In this document: positions 1 to 6,549 of the stretch, one piece after another
Layout: each line of letters opens with the position of its first letter
How positions within the stretch are numbered: the first letter of the stretch is position 1
Source: Penaeus vannamei
Taxonomy: Eukaryota > Arthropoda > Malacostraca > Decapoda > Penaeidae
Reading direction: 5' to 3'
NCBI RefSeq assembly: GCF_042767895.1
Contig: NC_091570.1
Location: forward strand, 24,633,721 to 24,643,720
Length of the DNA: 10,000 bases
Notes under the pieces: model-generated
The model's database searches: none
Told to the model about the DNA's origin: nothing
What the model saw: the letters and a program-made list of their open reading frames with translations, nothing else
Translations under genes and position numbers: made by a program

Positions 1-360
1 TGGAGGTCAGCAACTTCCTACTTCTACGTTAGGAGCAAGTCTTCTATGAAAGAAAGCTCAAAAAGATGAAAAAAAGAATAAAACTTCTGAGGTAATAAAT
101 AGGATTATTCCTCATCGAAGTCCAATAGTAACTGCCTTTGTATGAAGACCTTGATAAGTTCCTTCTCGTGTAATATCTCGTCACCACTGAATTATAGTGA
201 GAGTAGTAGCAGTAATTCCTAAAATCAATAGGTCAGGATTGAATTGGTGGAATCATTTAACTAATCCTGTAGTTAATATTATAGCTCTAATTGAGCCTGT
301 AAGAGGTCATGGTCTTATGTCTACTAAGTGGAAGGCGTAATGTCCATGAGATGATGTCAT
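1..360 (-). CDS. cox3: Cytochrome c oxidase subunit III, N-terminal 120 codons (runs off the window)
   Basis: Encodes the third core subunit of complex IV, a seven-helix inner-membrane protein that stabilises the catalytic subunit. The frame opens at ATG (358-360) with MTSSHGHYAFHLVDMSPWPL and contains the family motifs MQWWRDITREG, QGLHTKAV, LRWGMILFITSEV and LAPNVEVGSCWPP. It needs the invertebrate mitochondrial code, since several Trp are TGA. All 120 visible codons are open; the C-terminal half lies left of base 1. One replacement stands out: the usual FFFSFFWAFF stretch reads FFFSSFWAFF. Eleven bases (361-371) separate it from the atp6 stop, whereas these two genes usually abut or overlap in arthropods. 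The gene name is secure from the motifs. Whether this copy is functional is doubtful, given the state of its neighbours. Confidence 0.93.
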
Positions 361-371
361 TAGTTTAAATA

Positions 372-1005
372 TTATGTGACTTCACTAGCGTAAAGGGTTC
401 TTAATACTGCAAATGCATATGACTGAATAACTGCTACAGCAGCTTCAAGAATTAATAATAGGATCTGTCCAATAATAAGTATAGAGATTAATGTAGCTGA
501 TAGGGAGGGACCAGTTCTTCCTAAAAGAGTAAGTAATAGGTGTCCTGCAATTATATTAGCTGCCAATCGCACTGCTAAGGTACCAGGTCTGATTACATTT
601 CTAATGGTTTCAATTAACACTATAAAAGGTATAAGAGCTCCGGGAGTTCCTTGTGGAACAAGATGAGCAAATATATGTTGAGTGTGGTTGATTCACCCAA
701 ATATTATAAAGGCTACTCATAAAGGTAGGGCAAGAGCTAATGTTATAGTAAGGTGTCTTGTGCTTGTAAAAACGTATGGAAGGAGACCTAAAAAGTTATT
801 AAAAACAATAAGGCTAAAAAGACTAACAAATATAAGTGTAGTTCCAAAATGAGATGAGCCTAATAAAGTTTTAAATTCTTTGTTCATAATAAGGATCACC
901 GTAATGGTATTGCTCAATAAAGTATAGGTAAGAATATTATCAGTTAAGAGGGAGTATAAGAACTCTTGATGTAGGATCAAAAACTGAGAATAAATTTGTT
1001 ATCAT
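372..1005 (-). pseudogene. atp6: ATP synthase F0 subunit a (ATP6), with two small deletions near the N-terminus
   Basis: ATP6 forms the proton half-channels next to the c-ring of complex V. The start ATG (1003-1005) gives MMTNLFSVFDPTSSVLMLPL, the expected N-terminus, and lies in the typical ATGATAA overlap with atp8. The frame then changes twice. After PLNW (about 940) the sequence continues one frame over as LPMLYWAMPLRWSLLW. Near 887-895 it shifts again into NKEFKTLLG, which stays open to the TAA at 372-374 (with TGA = Trp at 717-719) and contains GWINHTQH, FAHLVPQGTP, the IRPGTLAVRLAANIIAGHLL helix with the essential Arg, and a SEVT end. Residues normally between these blocks are missing, and the 634 bp length is about 40 bp below the usual 675 bp. 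The C-terminal two-thirds looks intact; the gene as written cannot be read through. Confidence 0.9.
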
Positions 1006-1157
1006 TTTCAATTTATTTCTATTTTTTGTAATGGGGAAGGTGATTTTTCAATTTTTGTAGGCACTTTAATGAAATAATTTAAGATAATAAATACAATAAA
1101 TGTGGCTGAAAATATAAGAAAGAGGTTTAGTTATAATAAGGGAGCTATTTGAGGGAT
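999..1157 (-). pseudogene. atp8: ATP synthase F0 subunit 8, with an internal TAA at a Trp codon
   Basis: ATP8 is a short single-helix subunit of complex V. The frame begins IPQMAPLL at ATC (1155-1157), a start codon often used for this gene, and continues LNLFLMFSATF, a hydrophobic helix and a basic tail. It ends at the TAA (999-1001) inside the ATGATAA overlap with atp6. Its 159 bp equals the usual decapod length, so there is no indel. The ninth codon (1131-1133) is TAA, where the family motif MAPLxWLNLF has Trp (TGA). A single G-to-A change would explain it, and it truncates the product after eight residues. Gene identity is high; a sequencing error at that base is the alternative to a real nonsense mutation. 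Confidence 0.88.
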
Positions 1158-1158
1158 C

Positions 1159-1227
1159 AAAAGATATCAATAATATTGATTACTTAAGCATGACAGGCTT
1201 ATGTTATGTTTAATTAACTAATATTTT
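1159..1227 (-). tRNA. trnD: tRNA-Asp (GTC)
   Basis: A 69-nt cloverleaf lies between atp8 and trnK, its ancestral place. The anticodon arm is TAAGC-CTGTCAT-GCTTA, giving anticodon GTC. The acceptor pairs AAAATAT with ATCTTTT, with one T/C mismatch. A single base separates its 3' end from the atp8 start. Confidence 0.87.
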
Positions 1228-1230
1228 ATT

Positions 1231-1294
1231 CATCGGAAGTAGTCGTTAATTACTATTATAAGTTTAAAAGACCTACACTTTCAGTCATCCGATG
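1231..1294 (-). tRNA. trnK: tRNA-Lys (TTT)
   Basis: A 64-nt tRNA starts directly after the incomplete stop of cox2. The acceptor CATCGGA/TCCGATG is fully paired. The anticodon arm is TAGGT-CTTTTAA-ACTTA, giving TTT. The cox2, K, D, atp8 order is the pancrustacean ground pattern. Confidence 0.9.
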
Positions 1295-1976
1295 AGGCTT
1301 CTCTGGAAGAAGAAATTCAGTTTAAGAAGGAATTTACTGATACTCTTTCGACTACATTAGGCATGAATCGATGGTTCGCACCACAGATTTCTGAACATTG
1401 ACCATAAAATAATCCTGGCCGGTTTATCAAGAAACTTACTTGATTAAGTCGTCCTGGAATAGCATCTTTAACTCCAAGTGCTGGTACCGTTCATGAATGA
1501 AATACATCAGCAGCTCTAATTAAAACTCGGATCTAAGTGTTTATTGGTAATACAGTTCGATTATCTACATCTAGGAGTCGGAACCCGTTCTCAGGTAATT
1601 CATTGGAAGGAATTATGTACGAATCGAATTCAACTTGGAGGAAGTCTGAATATTCATATCTTCAGTATCATTAATGCCCAATGGTTTTTAATGTTAGACT
1701 AGGGTTATTAACTTCATCTAATAAATATAATAGTCGTAATGAAGGAAGGGCAATGAAGATAAGAATTAAAGCAGGTAAAACGGTTCAGACAATCTCAATA
1801 GTCTGTCCTTCTAGTAAGAAACGATTTGTGGAAGTATTAAAGAAAAGGGTTGACATTATATAACCTACTAGTGTTGTAATTAAAATCAGTACAACTATAG
1901 CGTGGTCATGAAAAAAAAATTGTTCTATAAGTGGGGATGCTCTATCTTGTAAACCCAAGTGACCTCATGTTGGCAT
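1295..1976 (-). pseudogene. cox2: Cytochrome c oxidase subunit II, with two internal stop codons
   Basis: COX2 holds the CuA centre that accepts electrons from cytochrome c. The frame opens at ATG (1974-1976) with MPTWGHLGLQDSASPLMEQF and has two N-terminal membrane helices. It ends WISSSSEA followed by an incomplete T before trnK. There is no frameshift over 227 codons. Codon 102 (1671-1673) is TAA within the universal GHQWYWSYEYSDF motif, where CAA (Gln) is expected. Codon 148 (1533-1535) is TAG where NTQIRV expects CAG. Both fit a C-to-T change on the coding strand. The CuA motif CSEICGANH..M keeps its ligands, but the flanking residues read HRFMPNVVE instead of the near-invariant HSFMPIVVE. 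Those are radical changes in a conserved block and suggest relaxed selection. Confidence 0.92.
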
Positions 1977-1981
1977 AAGTT

Positions 1982-2048
1982 TTCTAAAAGAAGAAATAAT
2001 CTTCCTGGTAGGAGCTTAAATCCTATGCATCTGTCTGCCATTTTAGAA
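1982..2048 (-). tRNA. trnL2: tRNA-Leu2 (TAA)
   Basis: A 67-nt tRNA lies between cox1 and cox2, the position typical of Pancrustacea. The acceptor TTCTAAA/TTTAGAA is perfectly paired. The anticodon arm TAGGA-TTTAAGC-TCCTA gives anticodon TAA for UUR leucine codons. Confidence 0.92.
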
Positions 2049-3581
2049 GTTAGTAATTAATGAAATTTCTATATAACTATGATCTGCTGGTGGAAGGTTA
2101 TGTTGTCACTCAATCGAAGTTGGTAAGAACAGTGAAAAAACTACAGGTCGGGCAGCGGTTAGTGCTTCTCAGACGATTATAACAAAGCCTAATACGGCAA
2201 TTAGGGATACTGTTGATCCAATAGAAGATACAACATTTCATGCTGAATAGGCATCTGGATAGTCTGAATATCGTCGAGGTATTCCATTAAGACCTAAGAA
2301 ATGTTGAGGGAAGAATGTAATATTTACTCCAATGAATATAACCAGGAAATGAATTTTCAATCATTTAGGATTTAAGGTAAGTCCTGTAAATAAGGGGAAT
2401 CAGTGGGCAATACCTGCGAAAATACCAAATACAGATCCTATTGAAAGAACATAGTGGAAATGTGCTACTACATAATATGTATCATGTAAAATAATGTCGA
2501 TTGAAGAATTAGCTAGTACACCTCCAGTTAAACCCCCTACTGTAAATAGAAATACAAATCCTAGGGCCCAAATGAGAGAAGGACTATAGTTTAGTTGAGT
2601 ACCATGAAGAGTACCTAGTCAACTGAAAATTTTAATACCTGTAGGCACGGCAATAATTATTGTTGCAGATGTACAATAAGCACGAGTGTCAACATCCATA
2701 CCTACTGTAAATATATGGTGTGCTCATACTACGAACTCTAGAACACCAATAGCAAGCATAGCATAAATCATCCCAAGTGTTCCGAATGCTTCTTTTTTAC
2801 CTGATTCTTGCCTAATAACTTGGGAAATTATACCAAAAGCAGGTAAAATTAAAATATATACTTCTGGGTGACCGAAGAATCAGAATAAATGTTGGTATAG
2901 GACTGGATCACCTCCCCCTGCTGGGTCGAAGAATGATGTGTTAAGATTACGGTCTGTTAAAAGCATAGTAATAGCCCCTGCTAAGACTGGTAAGGATAAA
3001 AGTAGTAATAAAGCAGTAATAAATACTGCTCAAACAAATATAGGTATTCGGTCTATAGTTATTCCCATAGATCGTATATTAATCACAGTTGTTATAAAGT
3101 TTACTGCTCCTAGAATAGAAGATACTCCAGCTAGGTGAAGAGAGAAAATTCCAAGATCTACTGAAGCTCCAGCGTGAGCGATACTGGCAGATAAAGGAGG
3201 GTATACTGTTCATCCTGTTCCGACACCTCTTTCAACTATTCCTCTTGATAAAAGTAATGTGAGAGAAGGAGGCAAGAGTCAGAAGCTTATATTATTCATT
3301 CGAGGGAAAGCTATATCTGGAGCACCTAACATTAAGGGTACTAATCAATTACCGAATCCTCCAATTATAATTGGCATAACCATAAAGAAAATTATGACAA
3401 AAGCATGAGCTGTAACAACTACGTTATAAATTTGATCATCCCCAATGAGACTTCCTGGTTGACCTAATTCAGCTCGGATAATAAGTCTAAGAGCGGTACC
3501 TACTATTCCAGCTCAAGCTCCGAAGATAAAGTATAATGTTCCAATGTCTTTGTGGTTTGTAGAAAATAATCATCGTTGCGC
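2043..3581 (-). CDS. cox1: Cytochrome c oxidase subunit I, open along its full length
   Basis: COX1 is the catalytic, proton-pumping subunit of complex IV and holds heme a, heme a3 and CuB. The 513 codons begin QRWLFSTNHKDIGTLYF and end SLITNF-TAA; the stop overlaps trnL2 by 6 nt (an incomplete T at 2048 is possible). Heme a ligand His59 (VVVTAHAF), the CuB/Tyr cross-link motif GHPEVY, the His288-His289 pair (VWAHH), the K-channel Lys in PTGIKIF and the DTYYVVAHFHYVLSMG heme block are all present. The codon before QRW is GCG (3579-3581); decapods typically have ACG there, so the start is non-canonical. Two residues look wrong: GVLEFVVWAHH has Glu282 for the conserved Gly, and GMISQVIS has Gln254 for the usual His. 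It is the only complete gene here without a frameshift or stop. Confidence 0.95.
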
Positions 3582-3642
3582 TGGATATAATGGATGAGTT
3601 GTAGGCGATAGACTGTAAATCTATATATGGATTTATAATCAT
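3582..3642 (+). tRNA. trnY: tRNA-Tyr (GTA), with a shortened T-arm region
   Basis: This tRNA is opposite in strand to cox1 and abuts its start, as in the ground pattern. The anticodon arm is ATAGA-CTGTAAA-TCTAT (anticodon 3615-3617, GTA). The acceptor pairs TGGATAT with ATAATCA, with one A/A mismatch. Only about ten bases lie between the anticodon stem and the 3' acceptor strand, too few for a normal variable loop plus T-arm. It is either a TV-loop tRNA or a copy with a small deletion. Confidence 0.8.
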
Positions 3643-3708
3643 GGCTTTGTAGTGGAAATTATAAGACGAAAGACTGCAATTCTGAAGATGCGCAAAGCGC
3701 CAGAGCTT
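3643..3708 (+). tRNA. trnC: tRNA-Cys (GCA), weakly paired
   Basis: It follows trnY without a gap. The acceptor pairs GGCTTTG with CAGAGCT. The anticodon loop CTGCAAT gives GCA, but only three of five pairs form in the anticodon stem (AAAGA/TCTGA). A GC-rich short T-arm (TGCGC-AAA-GCGC) precedes the acceptor. The call rests on position in the W-C-Y cluster, anticodon and acceptor; the poor anticodon stem suggests decay. Confidence 0.75.
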
Positions 3709-3774
3709 TAAGATTAAGAGATTCTACTCCTTTTGGTAATTTTGAAGGCTACTAGTTTAGATAACGTAAAGCTT
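3709..3774 (-). tRNA. trnW: tRNA-Trp (TCA)
   Basis: A 66-nt tRNA abuts trnC and overlaps the nad2 stop by one base. The anticodon loop CTTCAAA gives TCA, the form that reads TGA and TGG as Trp. The anticodon stem TAGC/ATTA has a C/A mismatch where TAGC/GCTA is usual. The acceptor AAGCTTT/TAATCTT has two mismatches. Identity is clear from position and anticodon; the structure is degraded. Confidence 0.8.
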
Positions 3775-4767
3775 TATAGAATGATTGTAAATAGACTAGG
3801 AGCTAGAAGTAAAAATGTCAATATAAATTATTGACAGAGTTATGTATGAGGAAATTGTTGATTTTGTACTTCACTTAGTTTAAGGTCTTGATATAGTAAG
3901 AGCTGTTATAGCTACCCGTAGATAGTAGAATAGAGTTAAGAGAGCTGAAGCTAATAAAATAGCTAGTGTAATAAACATATGAGAAGATACTATTTCTTGG
4001 ATGATAATTCATTTAGGAATAAACCCCGTGAAAGGAGGTAACCCACCTAGAGAAAGAAGGGAAGTGAAGATCTTTATATAGGACGAGTATGGAGTATGAT
4101 TTACAATATGGGAGATATGAAAAGCGTCTTGATAGTTAAACAAAATCGCCACCGAACTGGAAATAAGACAGTAAAAAGAAAAGTAAAGGAGTCAGTTGGT
4201 CTCACTGATCAAGATTGCTGATATTATTCATGCTATATGGTTAATTGATGAGTAAGCTATAATCTTACGAAGAAATGTTTGATTAATTCCTCCGATTGCT
4301 CCTACCAGCACTGAAGTAATAATGGCTGCTGGAACAATGTATAGGGTGTTGGAATATAAAAGGTACGATAATAATGATAGAGGAGCAATTTTTTTAATTG
4401 TTATAAGAATAATAACCTGGTTTCATTGAAGTCCTTCTATTACTCTAGGGAACCAGAAATGAAAAGGAGCAGCTCCGGCTTTAAGTAGAAGAGCAACCGT
4501 AAATAAAGTAGTGGCGAGTTCACTCGAGGATATTATAAAAGAAGCAGATATAATGATGATCGACGAACCTAAAGCTTGAATTAAGAAATATTTTAAAGCA
4601 GCTTCTGAAGAGTATTGGTTGTTTTTAGAAGAAATGAGTGGAATAAAGGATAAAAGATTTAGTTCCAGTCCCATTCAAGCACCGAACCAAGAAGAAGATG
4701 AAATGGAGAGGAGAGTCCCTAATATAAGAGTTGAAAAAAATGAAATCTGAGAGGAAGAAAGAAGAAT
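3774..4767 (-). pseudogene. nad2: NADH dehydrogenase subunit 2, with an internal TAA and a C-terminal frameshift
   Basis: ND2 is an antiporter-like membrane subunit of complex I. Translation starts at ATT (4765-4767), directly after trnM, and runs through family motifs: SSSSWFGAWMGLELNLLSFI, EAALKYFLIQALGS, LLKAGAAPFHFWFPRV, AYSSINHMAW and LSLGGLPPFTGFIPKW. The main frame is open from 4767 to about 3883. TAA at 3880-3882 follows MTALTMSSP, and the same frame then continues TKWSTKS, as the family does, so the stop is internal. Around 3830 the frame changes, and the end MLTFLLLAPSLFTIIL-TAA (3774-3776) is one frame over. Length is 994 bp against about 1000 bp usually. The first 295 codons look sound. 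Confidence 0.88.
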
Positions 4768-4836
4768 TAAAAAGAGAGGGAGTATGACCCTCATAGATGG
4801 GGTATGAGCCCAGGAGCTTGCTTAGCTTATCTTTTT
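4768..4836 (-). tRNA. trnM: tRNA-Met (CAT)
   Basis: A 69-nt tRNA is directly upstream of nad2. The acceptor AAAAAGA/TCTTTTT is perfect, the anticodon arm TGGG-CTCATAC-CCCA gives CAT, and the T-stem is GAGGG/CTCCC. An ATG inside it (4792-4794) is in frame with nad2 but belongs to the tRNA, so ATT at 4767 is the better nad2 start. Confidence 0.9.
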
Positions 4837-4865
4837 ATACTAAAAAGAATAAACTATTATAAAGA

Positions 4866-4935
4866 TATACTCTGGTGTAAAGTGCACACAAAGTTTTCAT
4901 CTTTGGGGGAATGGTGTCGATTCCATTGGGTATAA
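4866..4935 (+). tRNA. trnQ: tRNA-Gln by position and body, but the anticodon reads TTC
   Basis: A complete cloverleaf lies between trnI and trnM on the opposite strand, exactly where trnQ sits in the I-Q-M cluster. The acceptor TATACTC/GGGTATA, anticodon stem AAAG/CTTT and T-stem GGAATGG/TTCCATT are well paired. The loop TTTTCAT (4894-4900) places TTC at 4896-4898, the glutamate anticodon. Arthropod trnQ has TTTTGAT with TTG. One G-to-C change would convert it. It is most likely a mutated trnQ; a trnE moved here is less likely. Confidence 0.78.
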
Positions 4936-4940
4936 AAAAA

Positions 4941-4952
4941 GGGGGGGGGGGG
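4941..4952 (+). repeat. Run of 12 G in the trnQ-trnI spacer
   Basis: Seven A are followed by twelve G (4934-4952) in the 27-base spacer between the ends of trnQ and trnI. A G run this long is exceptional in a sequence otherwise rich in A and T. Its exact length is unreliable, because such runs slip in replication and in sequencing. Confidence 0.9.
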
Positions 4953-4962
4953 TGGAAAGCAA

Positions 4963-5029
4963 TAATGAAGGTAAGGATTTACTTACATGTTTTACCCTAT
5001 CAAGATAATCCTTTTTCAGGCACTTCATT
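4963..5029 (-). tRNA. trnI: tRNA-Ile (GAT)
   Basis: A 67-nt tRNA borders the control-region remnant, as in the ground pattern. The acceptor AATGAAG/CTTCATT is perfect. The anticodon arm TTATC-TTGATAG-GGTAA gives GAT. The 5' part, AATGAAGTGCCTGA, is a typical arthropod trnI beginning. Confidence 0.92.
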
Positions 5030-5038
5030 TTATGTAAA

Positions 5039-5065
5039 ACAGTAAAATTATTTTTGCTTTACTGT
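5039..5065. repeat. Short perfect hairpin in the control-region remnant
   Basis: ACAGTAAA (5039-5046) and TTTACTGT (5058-5065) form a perfect 8-bp stem with an 11-nt T-rich loop. Stem-loops like this are common in arthropod control regions, where they are often linked to replication initiation. No function can be shown from the sequence alone. Confidence 0.75.
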
Positions 5066-5099
5066 CATAAGCTTTTTATTTTGCACTAATTGTGATGCT

Positions 5100-5448
5100 G
5101 AAGGCATTAAACTTTACAGAGAAAGTAAAAAAAAAGTAAAAATTAAAGCAATATATTAAATTAACAATATATATGCTAATTTTAAAAATTAATTTTTAAT
5201 TAATTAGATTAATTTTATTTTAACAGATTGTTATAAAAAATAGTGTCTTCTTTTTGTATGAAACTTTAATCAGGTAGAATTTAAGTTTCAGAGAAGAAGA
5301 CACTATTTTTTATAACAATCTGTTAAAATAAAATTAATCTAATTAAAAATAATGTTTAAAAATTAATTTTAGCATATATATTGTTAATTTAATATATTGC
5401 TTTAATTTTTACTTTTTTTTTACTTTCTCTCTAAAGTTTAATGCCTTC
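5100..5448. repeat. Large imperfect palindrome: arms of about 153 and 155 nt around a 41-nt centre
   Basis: The left arm (5100-5252) begins GAAGGCATTAAACTTTA. The right arm (5294-5448) is its reverse complement, ending TAAAGTTTAATGCCTTC. Differences are one C/G site near the outer end and one short block of AT-rich indels around 5170-5200 opposite about 5340-5375. The centre (5253-5293) contains a further inverted repeat, GAAACTT (5260-5266) and AAGTTTC (5283-5289), so the whole unit could fold into one long hairpin. Symmetry ends sharply at both edges, and the flanks show no obvious target-site duplication. It could be a control-region hairpin, a foldback element inserted in a nuclear copy, or a fold-back sequencing or assembly artefact. 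Confidence 0.9.
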
Positions 5449-6479
5449 GAAAGGAATTAAAAAGAGTTATAGAAGAAAGTACTGTAAAGGAAAGATGAAA
5501 TAAATTGAAAATTTAATTAAGATAAAGTAAAGTTAAATACTTGTACCTTGTGTATTAGGGAGAATCAAAATAATCTTATTAGAGTAAGTAGTCCCGAAAG
5601 AAAAAGAGCTAATATAAATAAATAGTTTTCGTATTACTGAAATTATTAAATTTGTATTAGTAGTGAAATGCTAGACGATTTTTCATATCTGGTTGATGGA
5701 GAATTTAATTTAATTTAATTATTTTGAGGTTAATAAAGCTTTAAAGTAATAAAGAGTAGGAGGGAAGAGCTTTTTATTCTAATAATAGGTTAACTACAAT
5801 AAAGTAAACTTAGGTATTATTGAATTAGGCTTAAAAACAGCCATATTAGTAAAGCGTTCTTCTTTGAGTAATATTTATATAAGTGAAGTTTAGTAGTAAT
5901 TATCCGACTCTTTTAGTTAATATATTGCTAAAAGTAATAATGATTTCATTAGTAGAAATAAGTTGTGATATTATAACTTAAAATAAAAGAAAATTTCTTA
6001 TTTAATACAAGATATAATTAAGGAACTCGGCAAATAATGCTTTTGCCTATTTATCAAAAACATGTCTATATGGTTGGTATGTAAAGTCTGGCCTGCCCAC
6101 TGATTTATTTTAAAGGGCCGCAGTATACTGACCGTGCGAAGGTAGCATAATCATTAGTCTCTTAATTGGAGGCTCGTATGAATGGTTGGACAAAAAGCAA
6201 ACTGTCTCAATTATATTTATTGAATTTAACTTTCAAGTGATAAGGCTTAAATAAATTAAGGGGACGATAAGACCCTATAAAGCTTTACAATAAGGTATCT
6301 ATATTATAAATTGTTAGTATAACTTGAATTTAGGTAATGTTTGTTGCGTTGGGGCGACGAGAATATAATAAGTAACTGTTCTTAAATTATTTAATAACAG
6401 AAATTTCTGGAGAATTAATGATCCTCTATTAGAGATCATAAGATTAATTTTGTTTTGTATGTATAAGTATAATCGGTCT
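5449..6479 (+). rRNA. rrnL: Large-subunit (16S) ribosomal RNA, 3' portion missing
   Basis: This is the RNA core of the mitoribosomal large subunit. Landmarks in order: GTACCTTGTGTATTAGGG (5543-5560), AGTCCCGAAAGA (about 5590), the domain IV/V block GACCGTGCGAAGGTAGCATA (6131-6150), AATGGTTGGAC (6181-6191), GACGATAAGACCCTATAAAG (6263-6282), and GTTGGGGCGACGAGAA (6348-6363) with its downstream stem. After ATCATAAGATTA (about 6435-6446) only about 33 bases remain before trnL1. The expected blocks TTTAGGGATAACAGCG, GCGACCTCGATGTTG, TTCGACC and TCAAACCGG are not found. About 1030 nt remain, against roughly 1300 in decapods. The loss includes part of the peptidyl-transferase centre, so this copy could not make a working ribosome. 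The 5' boundary is approximate and may reach into the palindrome. Confidence 0.88.
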
Positions 6480-6547
6480 GTTGCTTTGGCAAAATTATAC
6501 ATTGGACTTAGGATCCAATAATGTGGGTGCTAGTCCCCCAGGTAATA
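6480..6547 (+). tRNA. trnL1: tRNA-Leu1 (TAG)
   Basis: A 68-nt tRNA lies between rrnL and nad1, its ancestral position. The anticodon arm TTGGA-CTTAGGA-TCCAA gives TAG. The acceptor GTTGCTT/AGGTAAT pairs with three G-T wobbles. The T-stem GTGGG/CCCCC is mostly paired. Confidence 0.85.
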
Positions 6548-6549
6548 CT

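Larger units (their letters stand above)
5030..5448. other. Control-region remnant (AT-rich, non-coding)
   Basis: This gene-free stretch between trnI and rrnL is where the control region, rrnS and trnV are expected. It is very AT-rich and short. It holds an 8-bp hairpin (5039-5065) and a large palindrome (5100-5448). I found none of the usual rrnS landmarks (530-loop GTGCCAGC, the GGATTAGATACCC block, or a 3' GTAACA-type end) and no tRNA-Val with anticodon TAC. Confidence 0.7.

Noticed and set aside
1681..1863. Plus-strand open frame of 60 codons
   Set aside because: It is antisense to cox2, whose family motifs run through the same bases on the minus strand; it resembles no protein I know.
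2938..3138. Plus-strand open frame of 66 codons
   Set aside because: Antisense shadow of the conserved cox1 core; low complexity and no recognisable motif.
5100..5448. Palindrome as the telomere or dimer junction of a linear mitochondrial genome, as in terrestrial isopods
   Set aside because: Genes on the two sides are not mirror images (trnI on one side, rrnL on the other), and the gene order is the ancestral one and not the isopod order.
6314..6502. Minus-strand open frame of 62 codons
   Set aside because: Antisense to rrnL and trnL1, whose conserved RNA motifs explain the sequence.
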